Assembly (NCBI GenBank): GCA_022539475.1
Contig: VCMS01000244.1
Span: forward strand, 1-64,000
Origin: Gracilaria domingensis
Taxonomy: Eukaryota; Rhodophyta; Florideophyceae; Gracilariales; Gracilariaceae
Direction: 5' to 3'
Length of the DNA stretch: 64,000 nt
Under the pieces are notes generated by a model. It worked only from the letters and a program-made list of their open reading frames with translations. It made no database searches and was not told where the DNA came from. Within the stretch, counting starts at the first letter, position 1, and each line of letters opens with the position of its first letter. Shown here one piece after another: positions 11,301-19,732 of the stretch. Made by a program: the position numbers and the translations under genes.

Positions 11301-14177
11301 GAGTGAATCTTGCGCAATTGGATCTTGCAGAGAATACTCAATGTCTTGCGCTGGGCACGTAGGCTCGGCCACAACTTCCTCGTCGCGGCTTGGGTCTTGT
11401 GAATGCTCATCATCTCCCGGGGTCTGGGCGTCGATTTCGTCCGGAGGTAGTTCTTCTTCAAATGCTATGACATAACCGCCGGAGTCGTCGTCCTCCAGTA
11501 TTCCTACGCGGTTGAGCGGTAAGTTCTGTGCTTCTAGATGAGGGGGACGCGCGGGTGACGGTACTGGATGTCGCAATTGAACCCGCACGTCCAAGAAGTC
11601 AGTAACTGACTGTCCTTCGGCTAAAGGAAGCAGAACTACTTCGTCTCTGATCGGGATGGTAAGGTCAGAGTCGCGGTAGAGTGGTGAGCCAATGAGGTCT
11701 ACTTCCTCCGGTGAGGAGTCGTCCTCATCGTCACTACCGTCTGGGAACTCCGCCGGGCTTTCACCTACGGGCCCATCGTCAGGAGGCCGGACTTCACTGT
11801 CCTCGCTGGCGTTATTAGCTCTGGGTGCAATACTTGTAGGAATCACGACATTCACATCTTCTGGCTGTACGCTGGTATCCGTAGACTCGCTCTGGAAGGA
11901 GGAGGGATTGGGTCCGGACCTTTCTTCGACAGGGGGATCTGCCTGCACTTCTTCCTCCGCGTCTTCGAATCGTCGATCCTCGTCATCATCATACTGGGAG
12001 ATCAGCTGGGATTGCTGACGCGGTGCTGGTCCGACTGCCACCCTTTCTCCCTCTGGAGGAATTTGTGGGCCATCGGGTCCGGCAATATGCACATTATTTG
12101 CATGAGGGTTCTCCCCACGCTCCGCGGTCAAACTATCCACATGGATCTGAGTCCCGATGGTACGCCAGGTGAAGTTAGGGCCGTTGGAATCTTCAGCCTG
12201 AGTCGGTCGACGGGCTTGGTCAGATACTTGAGGTCCTTCGAACGGCCCGGCTTGGGTGGGCTGCGCTGTCACATTGGCGGGTTCTTCCTCACCATCGTTC
12301 TCCTCTTCGCCATCCTGGGATCCTGCGTCCCCATCCCTTTCCATTACTGCCACTAGGGTCACTTCGGCGCCACCAGTTGTTCGCTGCTTTGGAAGGGGGA
12401 GGTTAGCAAAGTCCTCCGACTCATCTTCAGAGTCAGACGGGATAGCATCAGAGTCTGACGTGAAATCTTCGCTATCTGTCTCAGACAACGGGACAAATGC
12501 TTCTAATCCGGAACGATCGGAGTCGAGTCCTATAACGACGTGCTTCTTGTTGTAACTCATGGTGACTTCTTGTGTACCAAGATCGATACAGGCATGCAGC
12601 TTTTCTAGCGTGGGGTTCCCGATGATTACATCGAAGGGGGGCTTCTCGATAACAAGAAACTCGAGGGATACTCGGAGGTCATCGAACCTTACAGGAACGC
12701 CCTCTAGAGTACCACGAATGCGGGCAACATTGCCATCAGCTACTTTAATCGTCCTTTCAGTGGGGTTCGGTGTCAGTAGCAGATGGTCCGCTAGTTCTGC
12801 TGACATTAGATTCGGGACAGCGCCAGAGTCCAGGAGGGCTTGGGTCATGGTCCCATAGACTGTAATAGGCACAACCTTAAGACGAGAGTTTTCACGCTCG
12901 ACCTGGGTCGCATTGACCTTTCTGGTCGTTAAACGGCCAGAGATGATTCGACGCAGATCTTTCTTGGCCGCATCGGCGTCCCCGCGAATGAGTTGACCGA
13001 ATGTGAGCCCGGTCGGGGCATTCGCGAGCTCCTCCATTACGTTATACTTTCCGGCGTGCTCCTGGAGCATTGACTTACCAGAGAGCTTCTTTGTGGAGGC
13101 CTTCTTAGGCTTCCCGGATCGATTACGCGTAGCTGAGCGAATCAAGCGAAATGGGGTGTCGCTTGCTGGGTTCAGAAGCTCCTTGACACCAACCCGATGT
13201 TCCAGGCGGGCCTGCTTTGGCAATGGGGCGCCATCAGCGGCTCGTTTGGCCATCGCTACAGTCTCGCGATCCTGAACGTCATCCTCGGTGACTACAGAAA
13301 CGTGGTTGGGTCTGGGAACTTCCGGGATTTCTTTCTGATTTTCGGCATCGAAACGGACCTTCTTTTCCGAATGGCGCTTCCAACACGTTGCGATGGAATG
13401 TCCCATCTTTCCACAACCCCCACAACGCGTATCGCGATGCGGATTCTGTGGACAGCGAGTAGAAAAATGACCAGGCTTCTGACAGTAGCCACAAACTTGC
13501 TCTCCATCAGCCTTCGGAGGTGGTCCTGACTTCTTCTTCATCAAGAGAGTGAGTTCTGCAAGCTGACTAGCTAGCTGATCCACCTTGTCTGCAGTGGGAT
13601 CCCTATCAGAAGGGTCGACGGGCCTCCTTTGTAACACTTTCTTCGGAGGAGGCATAAACGCCAGTGAACCACCTGCTCCGAGGGCCTTTTTGCCGGCCAC
13701 AAAGGATTTGATGAGGTCTTTCAACGACTTATAGTCGCTTGCTCCGCGGAATATCACAAACTGAGCTAGGTCTGCGTACTCCATAACCGCTTTACGGAGA
13801 AGGCCGAACTTGGCCTTCGCGTTGAACTCGGCCTTGTCGAAGCAAGCGTCCATGCGCTGGAGGGAACCAAGGAGATCACCGTAGTCCAAACGGGCAGTCA
13901 CAGCTTCTCGGATATACTCCTCGGGTTCCTCAGCAGCGCCAAAGCGATCGAGCAGGGACTTCTTAACTGATATGTAGTTGGCCGCGTTCGGGGTGAGCAC
14001 GCCATCTACAGAGAAATTATTATAATAATGATCGAAGGCGTCACCACTTAGGAAGCCCAAGATTTCGGAGGAACGCTCCTCATCAGGCTTTCCACGGGTG
14101 GCAACGTTCTCGAAGAAAAAGAGAAATCGACGAACATCGGAATTGTATCCGTCGAAGAGAGGCGTCGAGGTGTCCAT
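8364..14177 (-). CDS. E1 Gag-Pol polyprotein (Ty3/Gypsy)
   Basis: A single uninterrupted frame of about 1940 codons from the ATG at 14177, 36 nt past the primer-binding site. The frame is open back into the LTR to 14480, but that part is LTR-derived. In order: a capsid-like gag; two CCHC zinc knuckles (CGYCQKPGHFSTRC and CGGCGKMGHSIATC, about 13390-13500); an aspartic protease (LLDSGA, about 12840); a very acidic linker of roughly 400 residues (about 12450-11200); RT with CVDYR and the catalytic YIDD (about 10640); RNase H (ETDAS, about 10200); and integrase with an HHCC zinc domain (about 9565-9450) and DDE residues in VDFAGP, SDNFSSF and GRAERM. There is no chromodomain. Gag and Pol are fused without a frameshift, and the long acidic insert between protease and RT is unusual. 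Confidence 0.95.
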   Translation of the reverse strand: MDTSTPLFDGYNSDVRRFLFFFENVATRGKPDEERSSEILGFLSGDAFDHYYNNFSVDGVLTPNAANYISVKKSLLDRFGAAEEPEEYIREAVTARLDYGDLLGSLQRMDACFDKAEFNAKAKFGLLRKAVMEYADLAQFVIFRGASDYKSLKDLIKSFVAGKKALGAGGSLAFMPPPKKVLQRRPVDPSDRDPTADKVDQLASQLAELTLLMKKKSGPPPKADGEQVCGYCQKPGHFSTRCPQNPHRDTRCGGCGKMGHSIATCWKRHSEKKVRFDAENQKEIPEVPRPNHVSVVTEDDVQDRETVAMAKRAADGAPLPKQARLEHRVGVKELLNPASDTPFRLIRSATRNRSGKPKKASTKKLSGKSMLQEHAGKYNVMEELANAPTGLTFGQLIRGDADAAKKDLRRIISGRLTTRKVNATQVERENSRLKVVPITVYGTMTQALLDSGAVPNLMSAELADHLLLTPNPTERTIKVADGNVARIRGTLEGVPVRFDDLRVSLEFLVIEKPPFDVIIGNPTLEKLHACIDLGTQEVTMSYNKKHVVIGLDSDRSGLEAFVPLSETDSEDFTSDSDAIPSDSEDESEDFANLPLPKQRTTGGAEVTLVAVMERDGDAGSQDGEEENDGEEEPANVTAQPTQAGPFEGPQVSDQARRPTQAEDSNGPNFTWRTIGTQIHVDSLTAERGENPHANNVHIAGPDGPQIPPEGERVAVGPAPRQQSQLISQYDDDEDRRFEDAEEEVQADPPVEERSGPNPSSFQSESTDTSVQPEDVNVVIPTSIAPRANNASEDSEVRPPDDGPVGESPAEFPDGSDDEDDSSPEEVDLIGSPLYRDSDLTIPIRDEVVLLPLAEGQSVTDFLDVRVQLRHPVPSPARPPHLEAQNLPLNRVGILEDDDSGGYVIAFEEELPPDEIDAQTPGDDEHSQDPSRDEEVVAEPTCPAQDIEYSLQDPIAQDSLGRTLDRRDYPPDTNKEEVILERISHLPRDRRVDLLAVLDNLNVIAWSLYDLRPSDVPVTHRFDLSVRTPIHSKVRRLPPKHDDVVRKEVDKMLSAGIIKPSTSPWSFPVVIAHKKDGKPRFCVDYRGLNQVMTPDRWPLPNMEQIFDDLGGCSFFTTLDLFSGYWQVRMAPDCKEMTTFVCRRGTFQFEVMPFGLMNAPATFQRMMDAVLHGVEFARVYIDDVVIFSRSLEEHLYHLTRVLEILASHGLKIKISKCDFAQPRIKLLGHVIDKEGTSVDQDKIDVIQKAPEPSTVTELRSFLGLASYYRRFIKDFANTSAVLHAATTGKGKLNFTNEMKTAFNDLKGKLVSPPVLAFPDFEKPFRVETDASSVALGAVLSQKKEDGMYHPIQFASRTLNAAERKYSTCEKEALAVVFALKKFRMYLLGGLPFELVTDHQALKYAFQKKDIHGRLARWMDLLAEYEFVIVYRSGDKNRAADYLSRFAVGDPPEPDDDVSVVLNATDEVYDLEPFCAHIKLYLAAFSFPEEDPKIRALIKRNAKKFFLWGGLLYRRTKKGLRMVPSVSKRRGILSSFHDDIGHWDLEATKDLVQFRFWWPGMYPDIVSYVRSCDGCQFTTPLLKYRPGQRAPLTGLFHTFSVDFAGPLPATKNGNRFALIGVEHITGWPIAAAYGNQTSTTVIHFVRSQIVSPFGPPLTIVSDNFSSFKAKAVEAYMESKKISLKPTMAYAPMSNGRAERMVGTIKKSIAKTIFNKGQEWDEALEQILYGYRRRRLGGGFSPFELMYGTVPRMSSDDLPPLIVDPTPTNRHHELLANSAGRASRVLSQPNRQDDPKSGHRFNVGDEVLVIHGKALNPNVKWPAFQSKFYGPCKVVKARHPRYVLVSPHNRYTREGVHARRLKRYHRRPVHLQDEVVATITEGEDTPVPYPTQITVMPLRVDYNILTAPHLSCHFIIGGKSIHSWLSPLNVSIPEWKGLPGR

Positions 14178-14195
14178 AGTATCGGGGCCAAGGGC

Positions 14196-14213
14196 ACCTC
14201 GGCGAGAGTACCA
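14196..14213 (-). other. E1 primer-binding site
   Basis: Directly inside the 5' LTR, the coding strand begins TGGTACTCTCGCC. The plus strand ends in CCA at 14211-14213, as the complement of a tRNA 3' end should. Read as a tRNA, the acceptor 3' strand would be CGAGAGT with discriminator A. The tRNA identity cannot be set without the genome's tRNA set. It differs from the primer used by E3, E4 and the 57-61 kb elements. Confidence 0.75.
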
Positions 14214-14510
14214 TGAAAACGCCATTTTTGTGATGGCGCCGGCGGTTACAGCCAAAGGGGGCAAAAACAATGAAAATAAAGTTTGCTCTCGTAGAGTACC
14301 AGTCCAATCGGACGAAGAAGCACTAGCCAAATATAAGCTTACGTAGATAGAGTGCGGCAGAAGCCAAACAACAAAGCACGAACACAAGAACAGAAGAGGG
14401 ATACCAAACGATAGGCGAGAAGATAAAGAAGAACAAACAAGGATAATATATGTAATGAGATATGAATAGAAATGTGTCACAACTGGACAATGAAAAGAGA
14501 GACCTGTGCT

Positions 14511-15005
14511 CTAATAGATAGTATTGTTCTTCTTCCTAAGGGTCGCACGATGGCGACGGCTTCTGTAGTGCACACGCAGATCGTGAGCTTCGGAGAACTT
14601 GATGTCACAAACCTCGCAGTGGATGTCCTGCTCGGTGTAGTTGGCGCGACGTACGGCTCTACGATGGCGTCGGCCTGCTTGGTGAACTTCAAGCTGGCGT
14701 TGACTCTGAACCTTAATGTCGCAGACGCGGCAGCGCTTTAGGATTTGCTTACGTGGCGGGGGGTTACGACGGCGCTTCTCCTTCTGGTGGGCTACACGAA
14801 AGATGTGGCGCTCGCGTGGCCCGTCAAGAGGCTGAACAGCCGACTTCTTTATCTGAGGAACGGGATCGGGGACTTCTTCTATACGCTCGTCCGGATCGAC
14901 CACGGACGAATACTCGCTGGATGAAACGATAGACCTTGGCACTTGATGTGAAACAAACGAAACGTTAGTAGTCACACAAAATGCCAAAAGAGTAGCTGTA
15001 GACAA
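14511..15005 (-). CDS. LTR-encoded double C2H2 zinc-finger ORF
   Basis: An open frame of 164 codons inside the E1 5' LTR encodes two C-x2-C-x12-H-x5-H fingers: CRVCDIK with its paired His in EVHQAGRRH, and CEVCDIKF with its pair in RVHYRSRRH. This spacing is that of the U1-like / zf-met group, which binds RNA or DNA. The segments around the fingers are Arg/Lys-rich. The frame has no ATG, so translation would need a spliced upstream exon or a non-AUG start. A GTAAGG donor at 15054-15049, a TACTAAC branch point at 14970-14964 and AG acceptors at 14942 and 14935 lie just upstream of the finger-coding part. A regulator of the element's own RNA is a possible role; this is inference. Confidence 0.55.
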   Translation of the reverse strand: MSTATLLAFCVTTNVSFVSHQVPRSIVSSSEYSSVVDPDERIEEVPDPVPQIKKSAVQPLDGPRERHIFRVAHQKEKRRRNPPPRKQILKRCRVCDIKVQSQRQLEVHQAGRRHRRAVRRANYTEQDIHCEVCDIKFSEAHDLRVHYRSRRHRATLRKKNNTIY

Positions 15006-15054
15006 CCTACTCTTGAACGATTGCCTCAGGGCCGTAGGTTAAGGACAACCTTAC
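14935..15054 (-). other. Candidate intron within the E1 LTR
   Basis: On the minus strand GTAAGG (15054-15049) is followed by a perfect TACTAAC (14970-14964), a T-rich stretch, and AG acceptors ending at 14942 or 14935. The length would be 113 or 120 nt. The second acceptor joins an upstream open frame to the zinc-finger frame in phase; the first does not. Both LTR copies keep the donor and the branch point. Confidence 0.5.
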
Positions 15055-16133
15055 GCTGTATCACACAGTGCGTCTAGCAACAACAGGTGCAAAGCAACAC
15101 TATGTGAGGAACAGAATCGCAACGCGAAAGAACCAGCAAAACCAGGGACCAAGGCCGAAACGGGAAGCAATAGAACGGATGCAGGCAGCAGAAGGCCGCC
15201 AAACAGCAAGAAACGGGGAACAAACGAAGATGACAACAACAACGGTAGTTCGGGCAAGACAGAATGGCAGATAGACCAACAACAGCGAAAGACACCAACG
15301 AAGGGAACAAAAGAGACAAGAAAGGCCAAACAAAGCGGATAATGAAAGGCAGAGTCACGCCTGCACAAGGCTAACCCAATGGAAGGGTGGTGCAGACGCT
15401 TTGCCTACTCACACAGGACGAGCCCAGACAGAGGGTCAGTGTGAGTGGCAGTGAGCGAGGGAGGGCGGTGAGACCAGGCCGCCAAGGGGAGAAGTAGAGA
15501 GAGAAGTAGGGGATGAGGAAAGGTTGAGGACGACAAAGGGAAAAGGAGAGAGGTTGGAAGGTTGTGGGGGGGGTGGAGGGGGGAGGTCGTCGAAGGGAAG
15601 TGGTCTGGCCGGAGTTGAGTCGGAGGCGACTGCTCCGGCCCTTTTATGCACAACCGCACCGTCGATTCCAGGCGGGAATCGACGGTACGGTTGGCTTGGC
15701 CAATGGATGCGTTGTATCTACCGTACTAGCCTATAAGAGGCGTAGGTGGTAGATACTTTAAGCGCATATGCCGCCACAGGGGGCGCCTACGCAACGCAGT
15801 ACACAGCGTGGAATGCACGTGTATTTGCGCAAGCGCAGGCGCCTCCTGTGGGTGACCACGAATTTGGCAATTGACAGCCGATGAGGTCGGGTGGTCAGCG
15901 TTGGAGCGCTCTCTGCCACTTAAGTAGACAATCTCATGTCGCCCTGCTTGTAGTGTGGCGCCTTTTGGCCACACGCAAGGTAGATTCTGCGTAGAAAACT
16001 AACTAAACCTAAGATAGGATTAACTATAATAAAGCATTTTTAAACTATATTCTGTATTACCGCTGCGTTGGGCACAACGCAGGAGTGTAGACACGCACAC
16101 CTGTCCTTGTACCGTTTGACGGGCCACAATAAC

Positions 16134-17177
16134 TTGTGCAGCACATTCAGGCCACTGCGTCTGACTGTCGGGGGGCTGTTTACAGACACACGCACGCAAT
16201 GGCGGGTAGCGTCTGGTGAGAAAGCCTTGAGGTCCGCAGCGTTTGCGGTGCGCATTTTGGCTTAGCATGAGCACCGCCGTCCTGTCCGGACGCGCCGACG
16301 GCCGGCGCGTCCGGACAGGACGGCGCTCTCGAGAATCGGCTGCCACTCGGCAGTGAGCACCTTCTCTCTCTCGCGAGAGAGAACAGACTCCTTTGTAAGA
16401 TGCAATACGATTCAATATCTAAAAAATATTTCATTTTTCGTTCTTGTCAAAAAGCTTCCGCTTAGACATAGATTGTCGGAAATGCGTTGTGACGTATTAC
16501 GGAGCAATATACATGGTTTTTGCTATTCTAGGATAGTGATCTATCCCAATAGATTTGTTCAATAGAAACAAATATGTTGAGGACACAGCTCATTTCTCAG
16601 CAATGCCAGCGTGTGTCATCTGGTACATATCTTTTTATTGGATCAATATTGCACCAAGAAAATCACCAGAATTTGCTGTACCAACGGCAGTGCTACTATT
16701 TTGGTTGTTTAGTTTGTGGCACAATGTTCGTTTTTATGCCTGTTTGAGAAGGTCCTTGTGCCTCGAGTCTGTTGAAAACCATTGAGTCATGACTGTCAGT
16801 TTTGTAAACGAGGCTTGACTACCGTCTTCTCCTTTGTTCAAGGCAAGGAGCACAGTGTTCTGAGCCTTGTGAGTTGAACGGTGCTCCAAACGTGATGTGG
16901 GTCTCTGAAAAAGTGAGAATTATCCACATTGGGGCACAAGTGCGTTGACCTTCCGAACCGTCGTCTTCACTGCGTGGCGGCGGTTTGTCGCCGGCTCCAG
17001 CAGCGTGTGCGCCAGGCTTCCCAAATGTCGATATATCAGGGTAAACGTGAAGTTGAGATCCAAATTTTGGATGAGATCCAAATTTTGGATCTCTTCAAAC
17101 GTACGTGTACAAGTGTGAACTTGGGTTGTTTCAAAACTCCTCGTCATTTGTGACGTAGGCCCATGGAGCTCATATTC
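16134..17177. other. Intergenic region between E1 and the piggyBac element
   Basis: No gene is recognised. It contains a strong GC-rich hairpin (16275-16325), a short CT/GA palindrome around a CGCG core (16364-16381), and a duplicated palindromic ATCCAAATTTTGGAT motif near 17058-17095. Short open frames have no recognisable features. Confidence 0.4.
16275..16325. repeat. GC-rich perfect inverted repeat (hairpin)
   Basis: Two 23-nt arms at 16275-16297 and 16303-16325 are perfect reverse complements separated by 5 nt. There is no T-run after it on either strand, so it is not a simple terminator. It lies about 140 bp beyond the right end of E1. Confidence 0.85.
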
Positions 17178-17199
17178 TTAACCCTTTTGAAACGAAATG
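17178..17199 (+). repeat. piggyBac element left terminal inverted repeat
   Basis: TTAA followed by CCCTTTTGAAACGAAA, matching the reverse complement of 20007-20026. The two ends diverge just inside this before the shared TATGTCT palindrome. Confidence 0.85.
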
Positions 17200-17723
17200 G
17201 TTATGTCTGTTCAAATAGACATAAGGTTGGAGCTTTATTGGGCAAGAAACAAAATAATTGGTTCAAGTGAAGCCATGTGTTTACATCGTTTATGTCTAGC
17301 TACATAGACATTAACGAGACTGACGTTGATTGGTGTCGTATTACTTAATTTGCTCGATTGAGCCAATAGAAATGGTTGAAACAGAACGCAACTGCTCCAA
17401 TGAAAACAACGATAGACGAAACGACGTTCATTGTGCACATCAAAAACCTCAATCTTGCAGAATGCACATACCACATGACAACCGAATTTGGGCTCTTCCC
17501 AAGCAACACATCTGAGGCGAACGTCTTTGCTTTTGGTCACCATGGTCATCAATGCCCAAATTCGTCCCCAATCAACCATGGAGGCATGCATAGTCCGTAC
17601 ACCGCTTCCACAGACAGACAATGAGCGACAATTTGCAAACAGGCGTATAACCGCCAAAACAAGAGGCCAATGTTGTGTTGACGGTGCTCCCGTGGCGTTC
17701 CTAGCCGCGATACGCTCTGCATC

Positions 17724-19346
17724 ATGAATCATGAATCGCCATCAGAGGCAACATTTCTCGAACATGACAGTGACTACAATAGTGTAGAGTGCAACGTGGA
17801 AGCAGCTGCTGAGTGTTTATGGGATGAAAACAACTCCGAGCAGTTTGAAGTAAGCGCGCTTGGCGCAGTTGATAAGAAAAAGCTCATTGAGGCTGTACCG
17901 TACTGCGCCAAGTGGGAACAACAAAGCGGATTGTACTTGGCCAAGGACTGTGCAATTGGCAGAGCATACGCACACAAACGGGAACTCGGTTTGTTCAGTT
18001 TATTCTTGAACTCATCATTCATGAAATGTTTGAGACTCTGGACCAGCAACGAGCTTATAAAGCGAGGTAAAAGGACGAAGGCCCTGCGTATGGACGAACT
18101 ACTTGCGTACTTGGGTTTGGAACTTGCGACGTCTGTACACCGCCGCAACCGTCTGTCAGACTACTGGTGTGCTTCAGACCTTTTGGGAAACCCGTTCTTC
18201 AAAAACGTTATGGGACGAGACACCTTTATGAGCATTAGGGCGGCGCTCAGAATGTATCCTGCCTATGAACACGATGCGGCGACTTCCGATCCGCTGGTTA
18301 TGGACAACTTTTACACACGTCACGTAATTGGAAGGCAGTTGCAGCGCCTCACGGACGGTGAATGTAAAATTCTTGGGACCGTTAGATTCAATAATGTCGA
18401 TGGGTTGAATAGGCCAGCTCTCAAGGAAGCGATCGAAGAATTGAAGAAAGCACAACGAGGGGACTGGAGACTCGTTCAGGTCTATCATAGAAAATCTGGT
18501 TCAAGTTCTGAGGTTGAGGTGGCAGTGAATACGGGATTTGTCGTCTTCAAGGATCGTTCTGTAGTTTCGTTTTACACAAAAGATTTGAAGGGCACTCCTA
18601 CATCGCGCGTGCACGAACCCGATGATCATGCAGTGTATTGTGTCCACGGACTGGCACCACTTCAGCGATGGCTTGGTACAGAAGCATTGAATCGCACTGT
18701 GCTACAGGTTTCGGCGATAATAGTGGCCTACAATCTATTCATGAATGGAGTGGATAGATTCGACCAGTTCCGCTCTACATCTGCGACGGTTCGAAAGGAG
18801 AGGAGGGTAACAATGAGTGTCCTCACTTTTATTCTGGACGCATCTATACTGAATTCTCACGCTTTATTGAAAGCCATAACAGCCCCGGGAGTGTCAGTTC
18901 TTGACGTCGGACGCATGAAACAAGCCGTTATCCATGAACTTGTCGCAGATCTTGTAGAATACAAGCAAAAGCGGGCCACACTCACTCCCATTACCGCTCC
19001 AAATGCCACCAATCGAAGCAATGCGCCGCAGAATGCGACAGCAAGTATAACTCACATTCTACTTGAGAACGTTGAAAGGAAAAGCGTTCACTGCTTATTG
19101 TGCAATTTGATGTCAAGTTCTGGTCGCGGCGGCTATACATTCTATTCCTGCAGTGGTTGCAAGCGAGGATTTCACGTGAACTGTTTTGCACTGTATCATC
19201 ACAAGGAGAAAATTCGATACAACAGACCTGAGCTTTACCACGAAATTGTCTCTGCAACGCGAGCACTGTCAAGTAAGAGGCGGCGGAATAGACGCAATAC
19301 TGTCACATCATCACTGCAGACTGCAAGAATAATACACAAGCAATAA
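17724..19346 (+). CDS. piggyBac-family transposase, first catalytic block missing
   Basis: A 540-residue protein resembling the DDE_Tnp_1_7 domain. The N-terminal core has RMDELLAYLGLELA and an FxxIRAALRM helix (about 122-177). Then come the DNFYT motif with its Asp at 194, a GTVRFNN strand (218-224), and the late motif NGVDRFDQ (Asp 344). A Cys/His-rich C-terminus (CLLC, CSGC, HVNC, about 450-485) fits the family's zinc-binding tail. In typical members roughly 100 residues, including a conserved Asp-Glu and a GR motif, lie between the helix and DNFYT. Here ALRMYPAYEH runs almost directly into LVMDNFYT, so the first catalytic Asp is absent. The protein is therefore probably inactive as a transposase. 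It stops at an AATAAA, 2 bp from the convergent passenger ORF. Confidence 0.85.
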   Translation: MNHESPSEATFLEHDSDYNSVECNVEAAAECLWDENNSEQFEVSALGAVDKKKLIEAVPYCAKWEQQSGLYLAKDCAIGRAYAHKRELGLFSLFLNSSFMKCLRLWTSNELIKRGKRTKALRMDELLAYLGLELATSVHRRNRLSDYWCASDLLGNPFFKNVMGRDTFMSIRAALRMYPAYEHDAATSDPLVMDNFYTRHVIGRQLQRLTDGECKILGTVRFNNVDGLNRPALKEAIEELKKAQRGDWRLVQVYHRKSGSSSEVEVAVNTGFVVFKDRSVVSFYTKDLKGTPTSRVHEPDDHAVYCVHGLAPLQRWLGTEALNRTVLQVSAIIVAYNLFMNGVDRFDQFRSTSATVRKERRVTMSVLTFILDASILNSHALLKAITAPGVSVLDVGRMKQAVIHELVADLVEYKQKRATLTPITAPNATNRSNAPQNATASITHILLENVERKSVHCLLCNLMSSSGRGGYTFYSCSGCKRGFHVNCFALYHHKEKIRYNRPELYHEIVSATRALSSKRRRNRRNTVTSSLQTARIIHKQ

Positions 19347-19348
19347 AC

Positions 19349-19732
19349 TCATTTCTCCTTGAACCCCATGTAAGCTCCTTTATCATCTGGCCATACCTGT
19401 CTTATTCCTTCTAGTACGCAGTTAGGGATTTGGATACGGTTACCCTTTCCCAGAACCCCATAACGTTCTAGTATATAGACTTTGTACGCTTGCTTTCGAA
19501 CCTCATTGTTCTTGCTGGAACTAACGCTCTCCGGCTGAACCTTAGAAGCGGTTTGATGTACCACATAATCTTCGAGAGTCATCCTATAGCATGGAGTACC
19601 GCCACAGTTTAGGCAGGTGACGTCTTCGTTGTGTGGCGTAACAGCTGGAATGGTTGAACAGTCTGGTAGGTCGATTTTTGTGTTCTGTTCTTGATCATTG
19701 GCCTCACGCAGATTGTGTTGCAAGTCTTCCAT
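19349..19732 (-). CDS. Passenger ORF resembling the P2X7 intracellular (P2RX7_C) domain
   Basis: A 127-codon frame inside the piggyBac element, convergent with the transposase and separated from it by 2 bp. A CxxC-containing segment (CLNCGGTPC, then LEDYV) is followed by RKQAYKVYILERYGVLGKGNRIQIP, here described only by its parts: an AYK helix, GVLGKGNR, IPNCVLEGIR and a terminal GAYMGF. This order matches what I know of the P2RX7_C family (Tyr-Arg helix, GxLGxGNR, IPxCVxxxIR, FP, G-x-Y-x-GF). That family also occurs alone in many transposon-rich genomes. The assignment is from memory of the family, not a search. The protein may be a second transposon protein or a captured host domain. Confidence 0.5.
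   Translation of the reverse strand: MEDLQHNLREANDQEQNTKIDLPDCSTIPAVTPHNEDVTCLNCGGTPCYRMTLEDYVVHQTASKVQPESVSSSKNNEVRKQAYKVYILERYGVLGKGNRIQIPNCVLEGIRQVWPDDKGAYMGFKEK

Larger units (their letters stand above)
6089..16128 (-). mobile_element. LTR retrotransposon E1 (Ty3/Gypsy type), complete
   Basis: A 10.04-kb element with near-identical direct repeats at 6089-8002 and 14214-16128. Each begins TG and ends CA on the plus strand. It is flanked by a perfect 5-bp duplication, ATAAC, at 6084-6088 and 16129-16133. Coding is on the minus strand, so the right LTR is the 5' LTR. The order is: 5' LTR containing a zinc-finger ORF; a primer-binding site; a single gag-pol frame in the order protease, RT, RNase H, integrase (the Ty3/Gypsy order); a small ORF overlapping the pol end; 3' LTR. 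The intact gag-pol, the perfect TSD and the small number of LTR differences indicate recent insertion. Confidence 0.95.
14214..16128 (-). repeat. E1 5' LTR
   Basis: A 1915-bp repeat, very long for a Gypsy LTR. It contains a frame for a double C2H2 zinc-finger protein (14511-15005) and intron-like signals (14935-15054). The promoter and RNA start must lie toward 16128, upstream of these on the minus strand. C/T-rich tracts fill 15070-15640 on the coding strand. Confidence 0.92.

Noticed and set aside
15051..15368. Hydrophobic minus-strand ORF in the E1 LTR
   Set aside because: Very hydrophobic translation of a C/T-rich tract. It may serve as an upstream exon frame, but I cannot support it as a protein.
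17235..17732. 165-codon minus-strand ORF at the left end of the piggyBac element
   Set aside because: Runs across the subterminal repeats and shows no domain; likely a chance frame.
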